Shown here in pieces: positions 53,195-63,893 of a stretch of DNA of 64,000 bases. The notes below the pieces were generated by a model that was not told the origin of the DNA, ran no database searches, and saw only the letters and a program-made list of their open reading frames with translations. The stretch lies in the NCBI GenBank assembly GCA_963695675.1, contig CAVOGY010000007.1, forward strand, positions 682,001 to 746,000, given 5' to 3'. A program made the position numbers and the translations under genes. Origin of the DNA: DASUPK01 sp963695675 (GTDB taxonomy: Bacteria > Actinomycetota > Thermoleophilia > Solirubrobacterales > 70-9). How positions within the stretch are numbered: the first letter of the stretch is position 1; every line of letters begins with the position of its first letter.

Positions 53195-55171
53195 CTAGGT
53201 TCTCGGAAGTTGCCGGAAGCTCTGGGCGATCTTCAGCATGTCGGCATTCGAGACGGTCTCGATGAAGGAGTTCGAGAGCCAGAACGAGCCGTGATCGGTC
53301 TGCCAGCCCACCATCCGCAGGCGGTCCCCGTCGTAATAGAGCTTGTAGTCGCGATTACCGAGCGTCTTCTCGTCAGTCGGGTTGTCGAGGATCGGCGGGT
53401 CCTTCCAGCGCGTGCCCTCGAAGCCGTAGTAATCGCCGAGCGTCGGCAGGGAAAAGACCCACTTGTAAGCGGCCCGCTCGGAGTGCGGCGGCGACTCGTC
53501 CCCCTTGCCGTTGATCTTGTAGGCGCGCGGTTTCTGCGCGTAGTCGCTTCCGACCTCGAGCCGGGTCGGGTAGTAGATGGGCACCTTCAGCTTGCGCGCC
53601 CTGATCGCCCGGGCAAGCTGCTTGCCGTAGGTCGTCTCGGTGAGGTTGGTCGACACGGAGGACCCGCCCCGGGACTTCCGGTTCGGCGCCGCGGGAGTGG
53701 CCTTGCTGTAGTCCGGCGGCTGCTCCGGCGCAACCTTCTCGCTTGGCTTGGCGGTCGAGCCGGCCGGGCCGGGGGTGCTCTCACTGCCGAGGAACTGGTC
53801 GACCGCCGTCTGCACCTCTTTGGGGGTCGCGGTGACGTACGACGGACCGAGAGTGCCGTTGAAGTGGATCTCCTTGATCTGTGCGTTGCGCAGGTCGAAG
53901 AACAGCTTCAGCACCTGCAGCATCTGCACCGGGTCGTCTATGTCGGACGACGTGTAAGAGGTGAAGATCTTGATCAGCTTCTTCCGATCCTCGATCAGCC
54001 GCGACGGGGGGACCTTGGCCCGCGCCTCGCGCAGGAATGCCTGCTGGCGGGCCGCCCGGACGATGTCGTTGTCGGTGTGGCGGTAGCGCGCGAATGAGAG
54101 CGCATCGAACCCGCAGAGGGCCTGATAGCCAGGCTGCAGGTTGATCTCCGCGTAGTTGGATGAGCTCGGGTACGGGCCGTTCTGATGGAAGTAGCGGTGG
54201 TCGACGTCCACGTACACGCAGCCGATCGCGTTGACCGCGCGGGCGAAACCGGTGAAGTCGACGTTGACCAGGTGGTTGATCGCCACCTGGGGACCGAGGA
54301 GATGCTTGACGGTCTCGAGCGTGAGCTTGGGGCCGCCCAGGGAGTAGGCGGCGTTCAGCTTGTCGATCCCGTACCCGGGGATCTCCACCTTGAGGTCGCG
54401 AGGCAGCGAAAGGAGGGCGATCGCGTCCACGTTCGGATCGAGCCGGAGGAGCATGGTGGTGTCGGAGAGCCCGTACTTGCCGCTGAGCTCCTTGTTGCGC
54501 TTGTCCGAGCCCAGGATGAGGATCGTCTGAGCACCGCTGTCCGGGATGTCTGCGAGCTCGTTCTTCACGCCCTCCCCGATGCTGTTGTCCTTGAGCGCAT
54601 GGGCGATGTCGCCGAGGTAGAGGATCAAGCTCGCCGACGTGGCCGCGGCGATCGAGGCGATGATCACGAAGGAGGCGGTGATGAAACGGAGCCAGATCGG
54701 GAAACCGATGTGCCGGCGCACCGCCTTGAACCCCGACGTGATCTTGGGTCCGGCGCTCTTCTCGACCTTCTCGAACCCGGAGGTGATGGCGGACCCGGCC
54801 CGCTTGATCCCTGCCCCGGCCGACGCGACCAGGGTCTTCTCCTCAGCCGCCTCGGCTTCGGCTGCCTCAAGCCCTTCCCATTCCTGCGTCTCGGCCGAGA
54901 CGACTCGCTCGAGCTCGTCCTCTTCCGAGAGCTCCTCCTTTCCTCCCTCGTCGTCGAGGTCCTCGTCGTCGAGCTCCTCGTCGTCAAGGTCCTCGTCGTC
55001 CAGCTCCTCGTCTTCTGGCTCGTCCGCCTCCCCGAGATCGTTCTCGTCCGGTTCGAGCTCCTCGTCACCTGACTCGTTCACGAGCTCGTCGCTGACCTCG
55101 AACTCCTGGGTCTCATCCGGCCGCTGACGCTCGTCGCCCTGGCCGTTGCCCCCCTCCTGGTCGGCGCTCAC
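53195..55171 (-). CDS. LytR-CpsA-Psr family cell-wall glycopolymer ligase with acidic N-terminal region
   Basis: 658 residues from GTG 55171, overlapping the peptidase stop by four bases (GTGA). The cytoplasmic head is extremely acidic, with a repeated DDEELDDEDL unit (about residues 47-78). One transmembrane helix (FITASFVIIASIAAATSASL, near 170) leads to the LCP core: ILILGSDKRNKELSGKYGLS, DTTMLLRLDPN, ALLSLPRDLKVEIPGYGIDK, LNAAYSLGG, ALSFARYRHTDNDIVRAARQ. The conserved Arg/Asp residues for phosphate and metal are present. A further 200-residue extracellular tail has no known domain. It attaches glycopolymers to peptidoglycan. Confidence 0.92.
   Translation of the reverse strand: MSADQEGGNGQGDERQRPDETQEFEVSDELVNESGDEELEPDENDLGEADEPEDEELDDEDLDDEELDDEDLDDEGGKEELSEEDELERVVSAETQEWEGLEAAEAEAAEEKTLVASAGAGIKRAGSAITSGFEKVEKSAGPKITSGFKAVRRHIGFPIWLRFITASFVIIASIAAATSASLILYLGDIAHALKDNSIGEGVKNELADIPDSGAQTILILGSDKRNKELSGKYGLSDTTMLLRLDPNVDAIALLSLPRDLKVEIPGYGIDKLNAAYSLGGPKLTLETVKHLLGPQVAINHLVNVDFTGFARAVNAIGCVYVDVDHRYFHQNGPYPSSSNYAEINLQPGYQALCGFDALSFARYRHTDNDIVRAARQQAFLREARAKVPPSRLIEDRKKLIKIFTSYTSSDIDDPVQMLQVLKLFFDLRNAQIKEIHFNGTLGPSYVTATPKEVQTAVDQFLGSESTPGPAGSTAKPSEKVAPEQPPDYSKATPAAPNRKSRGGSSVSTNLTETTYGKQLARAIRARKLKVPIYYPTRLEVGSDYAQKPRAYKINGKGDESPPHSERAAYKWVFSLPTLGDYYGFEGTRWKDPPILDNPTDEKTLGNRDYKLYYDGDRLRMVGWQTDHGSFWLSNSFIETVSNADMLKIAQSFRQLPRT
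54946..55015. repeat. Tandem repeat with 15-bp period inside the LCP gene
   Basis: Units such as GAGGTCCTCGTCGTC, GAGCTCCTCGTCGTC and AAGGTCCTCGTCGTC follow each other, encoding the acidic DDEEL/DDEDL repeat. The in-frame unit could change copy number without shifting the frame. Confidence 0.7.
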
Positions 55172-56247
55172 GCCGACATCCCTGGGAAGCTCTTGACGAA
55201 TTCCTCCAGCGCCTGGCGGTAGCTGCGTAGCGAGTCGATCGAGACCCACTCTCCGGGCCCGTGATGCCCGTCGCCAATCGGGCCGAACTCGACCGCGGGT
55301 ACACCGGCGGCGAGAAATGAGACCGCGTCGGAGGCTCCGTCGCGGCCGACGCTCATCACGCGCTCGGGATGGTGCGGAGAGGCCGCCTCGCAAAGGCCGA
55401 CCACGAACGGAGAATCCGGCTCAACCACGGCGGGCGCGCGCCGGAACGTCGCGACCACTCTGGTGTCCGGCAGTCCGCTCACCTGCTCGAGGATCTCATC
55501 GGGGTTCTGATCCGGCAGGAAGCGGATATCGACGTCTATGACGCAGGTATCGGGCACTTTGTTCAGGGCGTCGCCACCCATGATTCGACCGAGATTGATC
55601 GACGGCCGGTCGAACAGGGCGGAGCTGTGGCGTGCAAACGGTAGCGATTCGATACCCCTGAACACCTCAACCGCCTTTACCACCGCGTTGTCCCCGAGCC
55701 AGGGTGTGGCGCCGTGGGCGGAGCGTCCCTGGACCTCCAACCTGATCGCCAGGACACCCTTCGCCTGCACCCCGACCTGGAGGTTCGTCGGCTCGCCGGT
55801 GATCGCGAAATCTCCCACGAAGCCGCTCGCCACCAGAGCATCCGAGCCGCGGTTCTCCTCCTCCTCAGACTCCTCGTCCGAGACGATCCCGAGGCGCAGG
55901 CGCACGTCCTCCTGATCGCGCAATTTGTGCATCACCAGCAGCATCACGGCGAGCGCACCCTTCATGTCGAAGGCGCCACGGCCGTAGAGCCGATCGCCGT
56001 CGATGCGGGGCTCGAACTGGTCACGCCCGCCGGGGACGACATCCATGTGGCCGTGCAGGACGAGCGTCGGCGCTTCCGGCGGACCCACCTCGGCGGCCGT
56101 CACCGGCAGCCCGCGCGCCTCGGTCTGGGAAGCCTCGATGTCGTTCGACTCGAGCCAGCCGCCGACGAACTCGGCAGCCCGCCGGAGCCCCTCCGCGGTG
56201 GAGGTGTCGAAGGCGATCAGCCGCCTGGTGAGGGCAAGTTCGTCCAC
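55168..56247 (-). CDS. M20-family metallopeptidase (ArgE/DapE/ACY1-like)
   Basis: 359 residues, GTG start. Metal-site motifs: TLVLHGHMDVVPGG, RLYGRGAFDMKGALAVMLL, IVSDEESEEEENRGSDALV (catalytic Glu), FAITGEPTNLQVGVQAKG and the C-terminal GPIGDGHHGPGEWVSIDSL with the last His ligand. The dimerisation domain contains HGATPWLGDNAVVKAVEV. The substrate could be N-acyl amino acids or small peptides; DapE is possible but not proven. First in the run with the LCP gene. Confidence 0.88.
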   Translation of the reverse strand: MDELALTRRLIAFDTSTAEGLRRAAEFVGGWLESNDIEASQTEARGLPVTAAEVGPPEAPTLVLHGHMDVVPGGRDQFEPRIDGDRLYGRGAFDMKGALAVMLLVMHKLRDQEDVRLRLGIVSDEESEEEENRGSDALVASGFVGDFAITGEPTNLQVGVQAKGVLAIRLEVQGRSAHGATPWLGDNAVVKAVEVFRGIESLPFARHSSALFDRPSINLGRIMGGDALNKVPDTCVIDVDIRFLPDQNPDEILEQVSGLPDTRVVATFRRAPAVVEPDSPFVVGLCEAASPHHPERVMSVGRDGASDAVSFLAAGVPAVEFGPIGDGHHGPGEWVSIDSLRSYRQALEEFVKSFPGMSA

Positions 56248-56299
56248 GTGCCAATCGTAGGTACAGCGATCAAGCCACGATGAACGCGGCAGCCCGCCT

Positions 56300-56716
56300 C
56301 TAGTTCCCGGCGCCGGCTACTGCCAGGAACGCCTCGGCGCGCGCCTTGTCCTTCGCCGCCCGCTGGTGGGCGCCCGAGCCCTCCTCGGACTCGCGAAGCC
56401 GGGCGTCCGCGTCCTCGATCCGGCTGCGCAGTTCGCCCGGGTCAAGGTTCTCGGGCGGGATCGCCTCGCCCACAAGGACGGTGGCGCGATTGGCGAAGAC
56501 CTGGAGCCAGCCCTCGGCTTGCGCCCAGCGGCGCACCTCGCCGCCGGGCATGTGCAGGCGCAGCTCCGTTGGCTGGAGCCGCGCCAGCACGGGCACATGG
56601 TTCGCCAGGATCCCGATCTCGCCGACCGACGTCCGGGTCGAGAGCTGCTCCACCTCGCCGTTGAAGACCTCACCCTCGGGGGTGAGGAGGCGAACGTCGA
56701 CGTTGTGCTCCGCCAT
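56300..56716 (-). CDS. atpC: ATP synthase F1 epsilon subunit
   Basis: 138 residues. The beta-sandwich reads VDVRLLTPEGEVFNGEVEQL, TSVGEIGILANHVPVLARLQ, WAQAEGWLQVFANRATVLVG; the C-terminal helical hairpin follows (GELRSRIEDADARLRESEEG to KDKARAEAFLAVAG). Last gene of the atp operon. It couples rotation in F1 and can inhibit ATP hydrolysis. Confidence 0.96.
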   Translation of the reverse strand: MAEHNVDVRLLTPEGEVFNGEVEQLSTRTSVGEIGILANHVPVLARLQPTELRLHMPGGEVRRWAQAEGWLQVFANRATVLVGEAIPPENLDPGELRSRIEDADARLRESEEGSGAHQRAAKDKARAEAFLAVAGAGN

Positions 56717-56728
56717 GGGTGAGGCCGA

Positions 56729-58321
<1,593 letters not shown>

Positions 58322-58351
58322 TCGTCTCCTTCTTTTCTTCCAAGTTCGTGT

Positions 58352-59285
58352 TCAGGAAATTCCCTCGGCGCCCGCCACGACCTCGAGGATCTCCTGGGTG
58401 ATCTCCGCCTGACGCACCCGGTTCATCTCCAGGGTCAGGTCCGAGATCACCTCCTTGGCGTTGTCGGCCGCGTTCCGCATCGCGGTCATCCGCGCGCCGT
58501 GCTCGGAGGCGGTCGACTCGAGCAGGGCGCGAAAGACGTTGAGCTGCGCGTACTCGGGGATCAGCTCGCCCAGCAGCTCCTCAGGCTCGGGCTCGTAGTC
58601 CCAGAGCGCCTTGCGGTGAGCCTCCACCAAATCCTCATCGAGGTCTTCCTCGTCGTCCGGGGTGAGCTCCTCCACCCCCTCGCCGAAGACGTCGGCCTGC
58701 TGGACCGGGAGCAGCGTCTGCCTGCGCACGTACTGGGTGAGCGGCGAGACGTAGCGGTTGTAGATCAGGTCGACCCGGTTCAGATCCTTGTCGACGTACG
58801 ACGCGATCAGATCGTTTGCGATCTCGCGCGCGTTCGCGAACGCCGGGCGGTCGGTGAAGCCGACGTACTCGTTGTGGAGCTCCTCGCCCCGGAACCGCAT
58901 CGTCGAGACGCCGCGCCGACCGACCACCGAGAAGCGGACGTCCTTCCCCTCCCGCGCGAGCTCGCGCTGGAGCTGCAACGCCCGCGCGGATGATCTGCGA
59001 GTTGAATGAGCCCGCCAGCCCGCGGTCGCCGGTCACCAGCAGGATCCCGACTGTGCGCTGCTCCTCGTGCTCCTGGAGCACCGGCAGGTTGCGCGCCTCG
59101 ACGCCGGCCGCCTCGGCGACCTGGCGGGTCATCTTGCGGAGCTCGCGCGCGTACGGCCGGAGCGCGTCGATGCGCTGCTCGGCGCGCCGCAGCCGAGCCG
59201 CGGCGACCATCTCCATCGCGCGCGTGATCTTCTGCACGTTCTTGACGGAGGCGATCCGGTTCTTGACTTCCTTGCGGGTGGCCAT
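58352..59285 (-). CDS. atpG: ATP synthase F1 gamma subunit (frameshifted in this sequence)
   Basis: ATG 59285 starts ATRKEVKNRIASVKNVQKIT, RAMEMVAAARLRRAEQRI, to LVTGDRGLAGSFNSQIIRAG. One extra base in the C run at 58981-58983 then shifts the frame; the rest continues as LQLQRELAREGKDVRFSVVG to IYNRYVSPLTQYV and ends NRVRQAEITQEILEVVAGAE. Both halves are normal, so this is most likely a sequence error in an essential gene. An acidic insert (TPDDEEDLDEDLVEAH) is present before the C-terminal helix. Confidence 0.88.
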
Positions 59286-59294
59286 GGGTCAGCG

Positions 59295-60942
59295 TCAGGC
59301 GACGGCGGGCTCCTCCTCCTCCTCAGCCGGCTGCTCCGCCGGAGCGACCATGTCTTCAGTCTCGCGCCCCTCGCGCGCCTTGACCCGGTCGGACTCGCCC
59401 TCCTCGAGGGGATTGCCCTCCTCGTCGAAGTCGGGGCCGAAGTCGTCGACCATCTGCTCGATCGCCTTGCCCAGCGTGTCCTCGTCCTCGTCGGAGAGGT
59501 CGCCTGAGCTCGTTGATCCGGTCGAGCAGGTCCTTGTTCTCGGAGTGGAGCCTCGCGATCAGGTCGGCGAGGAATTCCGCCACCCGCTCGGTCTTGATCC
59601 GGTCGAGGTATCCGGCCGTGCCGGCGTAGATCGAGGCGACCTGCTCGGCGACCGGCATCGGCTGGCGCTCCTTCTGGTTGAGCGCCTCGACCATGCGCTC
59701 GCCTCGAGCGAGCTGCTTCTGGGTCTCGGGATCGAGCTCCGAGCCGAACTGGGCGAAGGCCTCGAGCTCGCGGTACTGGGAGAGGTCCAGACGCAGCTGG
59801 CTGGCGACCTTCTTCATCGCCTTGGTCTGCGCGTTGCCTCCCACCCGCGAGACCGAGGTGCCGACGTTGATCGCCGGGCGGACCCCCGAGTAGAAGAGGT
59901 CGCTCTCGAGGAAGATCTGCCCGTCTGTGATCGAGATGACGTTCGTCGGGATGTAGGCCGAGATGTCACCGGCCTGGGTCTCGATCACCGGCAGGGCCGT
60001 CAGCGAGCCGCCGCCCTGCTCGTCGGAGAGCTTCACCGCCCTCTCCAGCAGCCGCGAGTGCAGGTAGAAGACGTCGCCCGGGTAGGCCTCGCGGCCCGGC
60101 GGGCGCCTCAGTAGCAGCGACATCTGCCGGTAGGCGGCCGCGTGCTTGGAGAGGTCGTCGTAGATGACGAGCGCGTGCTTGCCCTGGTAGAGGAAGTACT
60201 CGCCCATCGCGCAGCCGGCATACGGCGCCATGTACTTGATCGGCGCGGCCTCGTCGGCGGGCGCGGCGACGATGATCGTGTTCTCCATCGCGCCGTTCTC
60301 CTCCAGGGTCTCCATCACCTGGACGACGGTCGACATCCGCTGCCCGATCGCCACGTAGATGCAGACCAGGTCGGAGTCGCGGTTGTTGATGATCGTGTCG
60401 ATCGCGATCGCGGTCTTGCCGGTCTGCCGGTCGCCGATGATCAGCTCGCGCTGGCCACGGCCGATCGGGATCATCGAGTCGATCGCCTTGAGCCCGGTCT
60501 GCATCGGCTCGGACACCGGCTGGCGGTGGACGACGCCCGGGGCCTTGTGCTCGGCGGACCGGGTCTCGCTCGTGTTGATGTCGCCCTTGTCGTCCAGCGG
60601 GCGGCCGAGCGGGTCGACCAGGCGGCCGAGCAGCTCATCGCCCACCGGGATCTCCAGCAGCTTGCCGGTGCGCTTAACCGTGTCGTCCTCCGACACCTTG
60701 TCCCACTCGCCGAAGAGCACGGCGCCGACGTTGTCCTCCTCGAGGTTGAGCGCCAGCCCGACCACGTCGTGCGGCAGCTCGAGCATCTCGAGCGACTGGC
60801 AGTTGTCGAGCCCGTGAATGCGGGCGATCCCGTCGCCGATCTCGAGCACCGTGCCGACCTCCGAGAGGTCGGCGGACTCGACGTCTAGGCCCTCGATCCG
60901 CTCGCGCAGGATGCTGGCGATCTCGTCCGGCTTTATCTCCAT
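59295..60942 (-). CDS. atpA: ATP synthase F1 alpha subunit (frameshift near the C terminus)
   Basis: ATG 60942. GDRQTGKTAIAIDTIINN (P-loop), PYAGCAMGEYFLYQGKHALV, VIYDDLSKHAAAYRQMSLLL, GREAYPGDVFYLHSRLLERA and the arginine-finger region SDLFYSGVRPAINVGTSVSR. Near 59511-59517 the frame shifts (a GAGAGC-to-GAGC contraction would explain it); the true end reads GDLSDEDEDTLGKAIEQMVD and then an acidic extension to AEEEEEPAVA at 59295. The frame as given runs instead to an Arg-rich nonsense end. Confidence 0.93.
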
Positions 60943-60963
60943 GTCTCTACGTCACTCCTTTGC

Positions 60964-61497
60964 CTACGCCGCAGAAGCGACGCTCTTTCGCAGTTTCTCG
61001 AGCCTGTTGCGAATGCTCGTGTCCAAGACCATGTTGCCCACTTGCAGCACCAGTCCCCCGAGGATGTCGGGGTCGACCCGGCTCTCGAGCTCGACGGTGT
61101 TGCCCGTCTGCTCCTCGATCTCCGACCCGATCCGCTTGGCGATCTCGGGATCGAGCTCGACCGCGCTCGTCACGGTCACACCGAGCCGCTTGTTCTCCTT
61201 GTCCCAGAGCGCGTCGAACTGGCGGCGGATCCTGAAGATCACGGGCATCCGGTGCTTCTCGATCAGCAGCTCCAGGAAGTTGAGCAGCTCCGGCTCCGCG
61301 TCCACGACAGCGCTTTTCAGGCCGTCGATCTTCTCCGCCGAGGAGAAGTAGGGGCTGAAGAGGAAGAGCTGCATCTCCCGGTTCTCGTTGAGGGCGTCGA
61401 CGAATTGCCCGAGCTGATCGCGGATCGCGTCGAGCTTCCCCCGGTCCTTCGCCGCCCCGAACAGGGCGGTGGCGTATACGCGGGCGATCTCTTCCAT
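60964..61497 (-). CDS. atpH: ATP synthase F1 delta subunit
   Basis: 177 residues: IARVYATALFGAAKDRGKLD, FLFSPYFSSAEKIDGLKSAV, LNFLELLIEKHRMPVIFRIR, then VTVTSAVELDPEIAKRI, VDPDILGGLVLQVGNMVLDT and SIRNRLEKLRKSV. This is the OSCP/delta family. It links the F1 head to the b stalk. Confidence 0.95.
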   Translation of the reverse strand: MEEIARVYATALFGAAKDRGKLDAIRDQLGQFVDALNENREMQLFLFSPYFSSAEKIDGLKSAVVDAEPELLNFLELLIEKHRMPVIFRIRRQFDALWDKENKRLGVTVTSAVELDPEIAKRIGSEIEEQTGNTVELESRVDPDILGGLVLQVGNMVLDTSIRNRLEKLRKSVASAA

Positions 61498-61537
61498 CGC
61501 TACGCCTCCTCAGCTTCGCTTCCGGGGGCTACGCAAA

Positions 61538-62140
61538 TCAACTCGCGGCCCCCTCGGTCACTTCGCCGGCGCCGTTCTCGCCGCTCAGGCTGGAGAAGTC
61601 GACCTCGGCCAGCGCCTCCTCGATCAGCCGCTTCTGGTCCTCTGAGTCGAGTGTCTTCCGGGTCACCTTCTCGGTCGTGAGGACTGTGAGGTCGGCGACC
61701 TCCTTGCGGATGCGCTCGAGCGAGCGCCGCGTCTCCGCCTCGATGTCACGGCGGGCGGCGGCGAGCAGCTCCTCGCGCTTCTCGCGTCCCTCGTCGGCGG
61801 CCTCGGCGGTGGTCGTTTCGGCCGTCCTGCGGGCGCGGGCGACGATGTCGTCGGCCTGCTCGCGGGCCTCCTTCAGGCGGGCGCGGTACTCCGCGAGGAT
61901 CTTGTCCGCCTCCTCACGAGTCTTCTCCGCCTGCTCAATCGATTCGCTAATCGCGTTGGCGCGCTTGTCGAGCGCCTCCTGGATCCGGGGGAAGGCGACC
62001 TTGCTGAGCACGTACATCGTGAATCCGAAGACGAGCAGCGTCCAGATCATCAGGCCGAGAGCCGGAGAGACCAGGAAGCTGCCGCCTGAGTCGCCCTCGG
62101 CTGCGAGGGGCGATGCGGTTATCAGCGTGACTGGGTCCAC
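61538..62140 (-). CDS. atpF: ATP synthase F0 b subunit
   Basis: 200 residues, GTG start. One N-terminal helix (ALGLMIWTLLVFGFTMYVLS) followed by a long charged coiled coil (AFPRIQEALDKRANAISESI, AEKTREEADKILAEYRARLK, AREQADDIVARARRTAE). It forms the peripheral stalk. Confidence 0.95.
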   Translation of the reverse strand: MDPVTLITASPLAAEGDSGGSFLVSPALGLMIWTLLVFGFTMYVLSKVAFPRIQEALDKRANAISESIEQAEKTREEADKILAEYRARLKEAREQADDIVARARRTAETTTAEAADEGREKREELLAAARRDIEAETRRSLERIRKEVADLTVLTTEKVTRKTLDSEDQKRLIEEALAEVDFSSLSGENGAGEVTEGAAS

Positions 62141-62150
62141 CAGCGCCGGC

Positions 62151-62432
62151 CTAGAGGAAGAAGGCGATCAGGCCGAAGATGAACGTGTAGAAGGCGACCG
62201 CCTCGGTCAGCGCGAAGCCGAGCCAGCGAATCGACTGGAGGTCGTCCTTCATCTCGGGCTGGCGGGCAACGGACTCGATCTCCTTGCCGAAGATGAAGCC
62301 GATGCCGATGCCTGCCCCGATCGAACCGAGACCCGCGCCCACGCCCAGCGCGATGGCCTTGCCGGCGTCGGTGACTCCGGTGTCCGTGACGCCCTGCGAT
62401 GCCTGGGCGAGCGGAACCAACACTTCAACCAT
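62151..62432 (-). CDS. atpE: ATP synthase F0 c subunit
   Basis: 93 residues. Two helices: GKAIALGVGAGLGSIGAGIG with GIGFIFGKEIESVARQPE, the loop Arg/Gln/Pro, and the second helix WLGFALTEAVAFYTFIFGLI with the proton-carrying Glu (TEAVAFY). No sodium-specific pattern was evident. It forms the rotor ring. Confidence 0.96.
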   Translation of the reverse strand: MVEVLVPLAQASQGVTDTGVTDAGKAIALGVGAGLGSIGAGIGIGFIFGKEIESVARQPEMKDDLQSIRWLGFALTEAVAFYTFIFGLIAFFL

Positions 62433-62450
62433 GAATCAGCGCTCCTTTGC

Positions 62451-63377
62451 TTAGTGACTTTCGGCGACGGCGCCGCCGATATAGATGGCAGACAGGGTGG
62501 CGAAGATGAACGCCTGCAGCGTTGCGATCAGGCCGACCTCAAGTACGAAGAAGACGAATGCCAGAGGGAAGGTAAGCGCTCCGAGGGCCGCGAGGCCGAG
62601 CAGCACCGCCAGCCCGCCTCCCATGAAGAGCAGGAGCAGGTGGCCGGCCAGGATGTTGGCGAACAGTCGCACTGAGAGCGAGACCAGCCGCATGAAGTGC
62701 GAGAGCACCTCGATGCAGAAGATCAGCGCCTTGCCGAACGGGTTCATGTTCTCGAGCCCGGGCGGCAGGAAGCTCTTCAGGTAGCCCACGAAGCCCTTCG
62801 CCCGTACCCCCTCGATGTGGTAGCTGAACCAGACGACCAGGGTGAGGGCGAGGGCGAAGGAGATGTTGGCTGTCGCGGCGTAGATCGCGAAGGAGGGGAT
62901 CGCCAGGTCGAAGACATTGATGGTCTCGGCGCTGTTGGTGGGCAGCGGCAGGTAGCCGATGATGTTCGAGAAGGCGATGAAGAAGAAGAGCGTCGCGATG
63001 AAGGGGAACCACTTCCGTGCGTATGACCCGGATAGGTTGCCGCCGGTGATGTTGTTCTTGGTCAGGTCGTAGGCGATCTCGACGGCGGCCTGGACGCGGT
63101 TCGGCTTCATCATCATGCGCCGGGCGATGTAGGTCATCACCCAGATCGTCAGCCCGCTCGCCAGGAGCAGGTAGAGGACCGCCCTGTTGATCGAGAAGTT
63201 GATCGGGCCCAGGTGGATCGGGACCCAGTCGTGGAGCTTGAACTCGTTCTGGGGCTTGAACTCCTCGTTCTTGCCCTCGTTGCCGAAGATCAGCAGCAGC
63301 GCGATCGTGACGGCGAAGTAGATGCCGACCCCGAGCAGGACCTTCTGCTTGGTGGAGAGGTTCGAGAGCGCGCTCAT
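62451..63377 (-). CDS. atpB: ATP synthase F0 a subunit
   Basis: 308 residues. It begins with a hydrophilic loop (NEEFKPQNEFKLHDWVPIHL) after the first helix and carries ITGGNLSGSYARKWFPFIAT, FSNIIGYLPLPTNSAETINV, SHFMRLVSLSVRLFANILAG with the essential Arg, and the final helix LQAFIFATLSAIYIGGA. It provides the half-channels for protons. Confidence 0.95.
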   Translation of the reverse strand: MSALSNLSTKQKVLLGVGIYFAVTIALLLIFGNEGKNEEFKPQNEFKLHDWVPIHLGPINFSINRAVLYLLLASGLTIWVMTYIARRMMMKPNRVQAAVEIAYDLTKNNITGGNLSGSYARKWFPFIATLFFFIAFSNIIGYLPLPTNSAETINVFDLAIPSFAIYAATANISFALALTLVVWFSYHIEGVRAKGFVGYLKSFLPPGLENMNPFGKALIFCIEVLSHFMRLVSLSVRLFANILAGHLLLLFMGGGLAVLLGLAALGALTFPLAFVFFVLEVGLIATLQAFIFATLSAIYIGGAVAESH

Positions 63378-63748
63378 TCAGACTCTCCGGAGGTCATCAT
63401 CCTGAGCAGGATGCGGCTGCCGAGATGGACGGTGAAGAGGATGAGGGAGAGGACCGCAGCGGCCAGGCCGGCGTCCTTGCCCGCTGCCAGTCCAACGAGC
63501 AGGACCGCCAGCGCCACGATCCAGGCTCTGGCGAGCCCGGTGGCGCCCAGCCAGCCCATCGCGGCCCTGCGGTCCCGTCGGGCGACCGCGCCCGCAATGG
63601 CCCGCTCAGCACCGATCTCGATCCCGTAGAGCGCGAGCCAGACGCCCGCGACGACGGCATAGCCGGCCATCGGCAGGTCCGCCGCGATGAACACAGGCAG
63701 GGCCACGGCGAGCAGGGCGAGGTCGAGGTAGCGCAGAACGTTCGCCAT
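63374..63748 (-). CDS. AtpI-like small membrane protein at the head of the atp operon
   Basis: 124 residues from ATG 63748, overlapping atpB by four bases. Four hydrophobic segments: LRYLDLALLAVALPVFIAAD, GYAVVAGVWLALYGIEIG, ARAWIVALAVLLVGLAAG and LAAAVLSLILFTVHLGSRI. Position and topology match ATP synthase subunit I, a poorly conserved helper of c-ring assembly. A longer frame upstream to 63871 reads through the likely promoter. Confidence 0.65.
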   Translation of the reverse strand: MANVLRYLDLALLAVALPVFIAADLPMAGYAVVAGVWLALYGIEIGAERAIAGAVARRDRRAAMGWLGATGLARAWIVALAVLLVGLAAGKDAGLAAAVLSLILFTVHLGSRILLRMMTSGESE

Positions 63749-63842
63749 CCGGGATGGGCCGGCCGCCCCGCTTGGTCCGTTTAGGGCGAGCGTCGACAAC
63801 TGCTGGCCCCAACTGTGATGTCGATGTCGAACGAGCGCATGA

Positions 63843-63871
63843 AATCCTTGCCCCCCACCCGGCAAAGTCAA
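63843..63871 (-). promoter_or_regulatory. Possible promoter of the atp operon
   Basis: On the leftward strand TTGACT (63871-63866) is followed after 17 bases by AGGATT (63848-63843), about 95 bases before the first atp gene. The -35 is good and the -10 is weak. Confidence 0.35.
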
Positions 63872-63893
63872 CCCTCCGGGGTTGGCCGGAGGG
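63872..63893. terminator. Perfect 8-bp GC-rich hairpin upstream of the atp operon
   Basis: CCCTCCGG and CCGGAGGG around a six-base loop, directly next to the possible -35. It may end a transcript arriving from beyond the window or act as an operator. No T tract. Bases 63894-64000 show no gene. Confidence 0.4.
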
